The translations under genes were made by a program, and so were the position numbers. DNA of 64,000 nucleotides from Caballeronia sp. LZ062 (GTDB lineage Bacteria; Pseudomonadota; Gammaproteobacteria; Burkholderiales; Burkholderiaceae): the NCBI RefSeq assembly GCF_031450785.1, contig NZ_JARTWB010000001.1, forward strand, positions 806,001 to 870,000, written 5' to 3'. How positions within the stretch are numbered: the stretch's first letter is position 1; each line of letters opens with the position of its first letter. The notes under the pieces are model-generated. The model saw only the letters and a list, made by a program, of their open reading frames with translations, was not told the DNA's origin and did not search any database. This document shows, piece by piece, positions 63,709 to 64,000 of the stretch.

Positions 63709-64000
63709 ATGTTGCTGATCGAATGCCCCTGGTGCGGGCCGCGCGCCGAAAGCGAATTCGCCTGCGGCGGCGAAGCAGACATTGCGCGTCCGCTGGATAC
63801 GGAAAAGCTCACCGACAAGGAATGGGGCGATTACCTTTTCATGCGCAAGAACTCGCGTGGCGTGCATCGCGAGCAATGGATGCATGCGCAAGGCTGCCGC
63901 CGCTGGTTCAAGGCGCAGCGTGACACGGTGACTTACGAGATCCAGGGCTACGAGACGTTCGACCGTCCGCTGGCTGCGATGGACAACAAGGACGGAGCGT
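63709..64000 (+). CDS. soxD: Sarcosine oxidase delta subunit (3' end outside window)
   Basis: 97 codons visible from the ATG at 63709 (ribosome binding site aaggag); runs off the right edge. The zinc-binding pattern MLLIECPWCGPR followed by WMHAQGCRRWF is typical of SoxD, the small zinc subunit. soxA and soxG would be expected next. Confidence 0.9.
   Translation, partial: MLLIECPWCGPRAESEFACGGEADIARPLDTEKLTDKEWGDYLFMRKNSRGVHREQWMHAQGCRRWFKAQRDTVTYEIQGYETFDRPLAAMDNKDGA

Overview
The window looks like the replication-origin region of a secondary chromosome (or chromid-type megaplasmid) of a Burkholderia sensu lato bacterium, most likely Paraburkholderia or Caballeronia. The reasons are the high G+C, the typical Burkholderiaceae gene content, and a parA-parB / Rep_3 initiator / KfrA-like / integrase-like block next to kbl-tdh. 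From memory that block is the conserved arrangement at chromosome 2 origins in this group. Genus and species cannot be fixed from the sequence alone.

Layout. 1-5.6 kb: a sigma-54 activator (truncated by the window edge) divergent from a GntP permease with a visible -24/-12 promoter and paired upstream palindromes, then a CelD-like GNAT protein and 3-hydroxybutyrate dehydrogenase. 5.6-22 kb: metabolic and regulatory genes, including an AI-2E family transporter, GST, a PNPOx/FNR/ferredoxin fusion, zwf, a FUSC protein, wrbA, a nucleoside deaminase, an IclR-MFS pair, two LysR regulators, and a QseBC/PmrAB-type two-component system with two PmrA-like boxes upstream. 22-29 kb: a gene-sparse stretch holding a SYLF lipoprotein, a haloacid dehalogenase, a soluble histidine kinase and small orphan proteins. 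29-33 kb: YceI, tdh, kbl, an XRE-cupin regulator and CsbD. 33-41.3 kb is the replication/partition core. It contains a LexA-box gene of unknown function, a tyrosine-recombinase-fold protein lacking most catalytic residues, a KfrA-like coiled-coil protein, about 1.2 kb of tandem 17-bp iterons, the rep gene, parB and parA, with CTTTATGCGCATAAAG parS sites around it. 41-49 kb: a Pat-type acetyltransferase and an IclR-controlled non-phosphorylating fucose-type sugar pathway (aldose dehydrogenase, lactonase, 2-keto-3-deoxy sugar-acid dehydrogenase, FAH-type hydrolase). 49-55 kb: chemotaxis receptor, AGE epimerase, MgtC, DUF3563 and flavin reductase genes. 55-64 kb: betaine/sarcosine metabolism (proVW, two GlxA/GbdR-type regulators, sdaA, soxB, soxD running off the end).

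The most unusual observation is that the Rep iteron motif (GGTGAG-N4-T-N-CGGGA) is not confined to the origin. Near-perfect copies recur mostly in intergenic DNA up to 29 kb to the left, often as pairs (7.68, 15.75, 22.68, 27.66 and 34.9-35.0 kb), with one weaker copy inside rep. Some lie directly upstream of chromosomal genes. They could be initiator-titration or copy-control loci, Rep-controlled promoters, or Rep-dependent structural sites.
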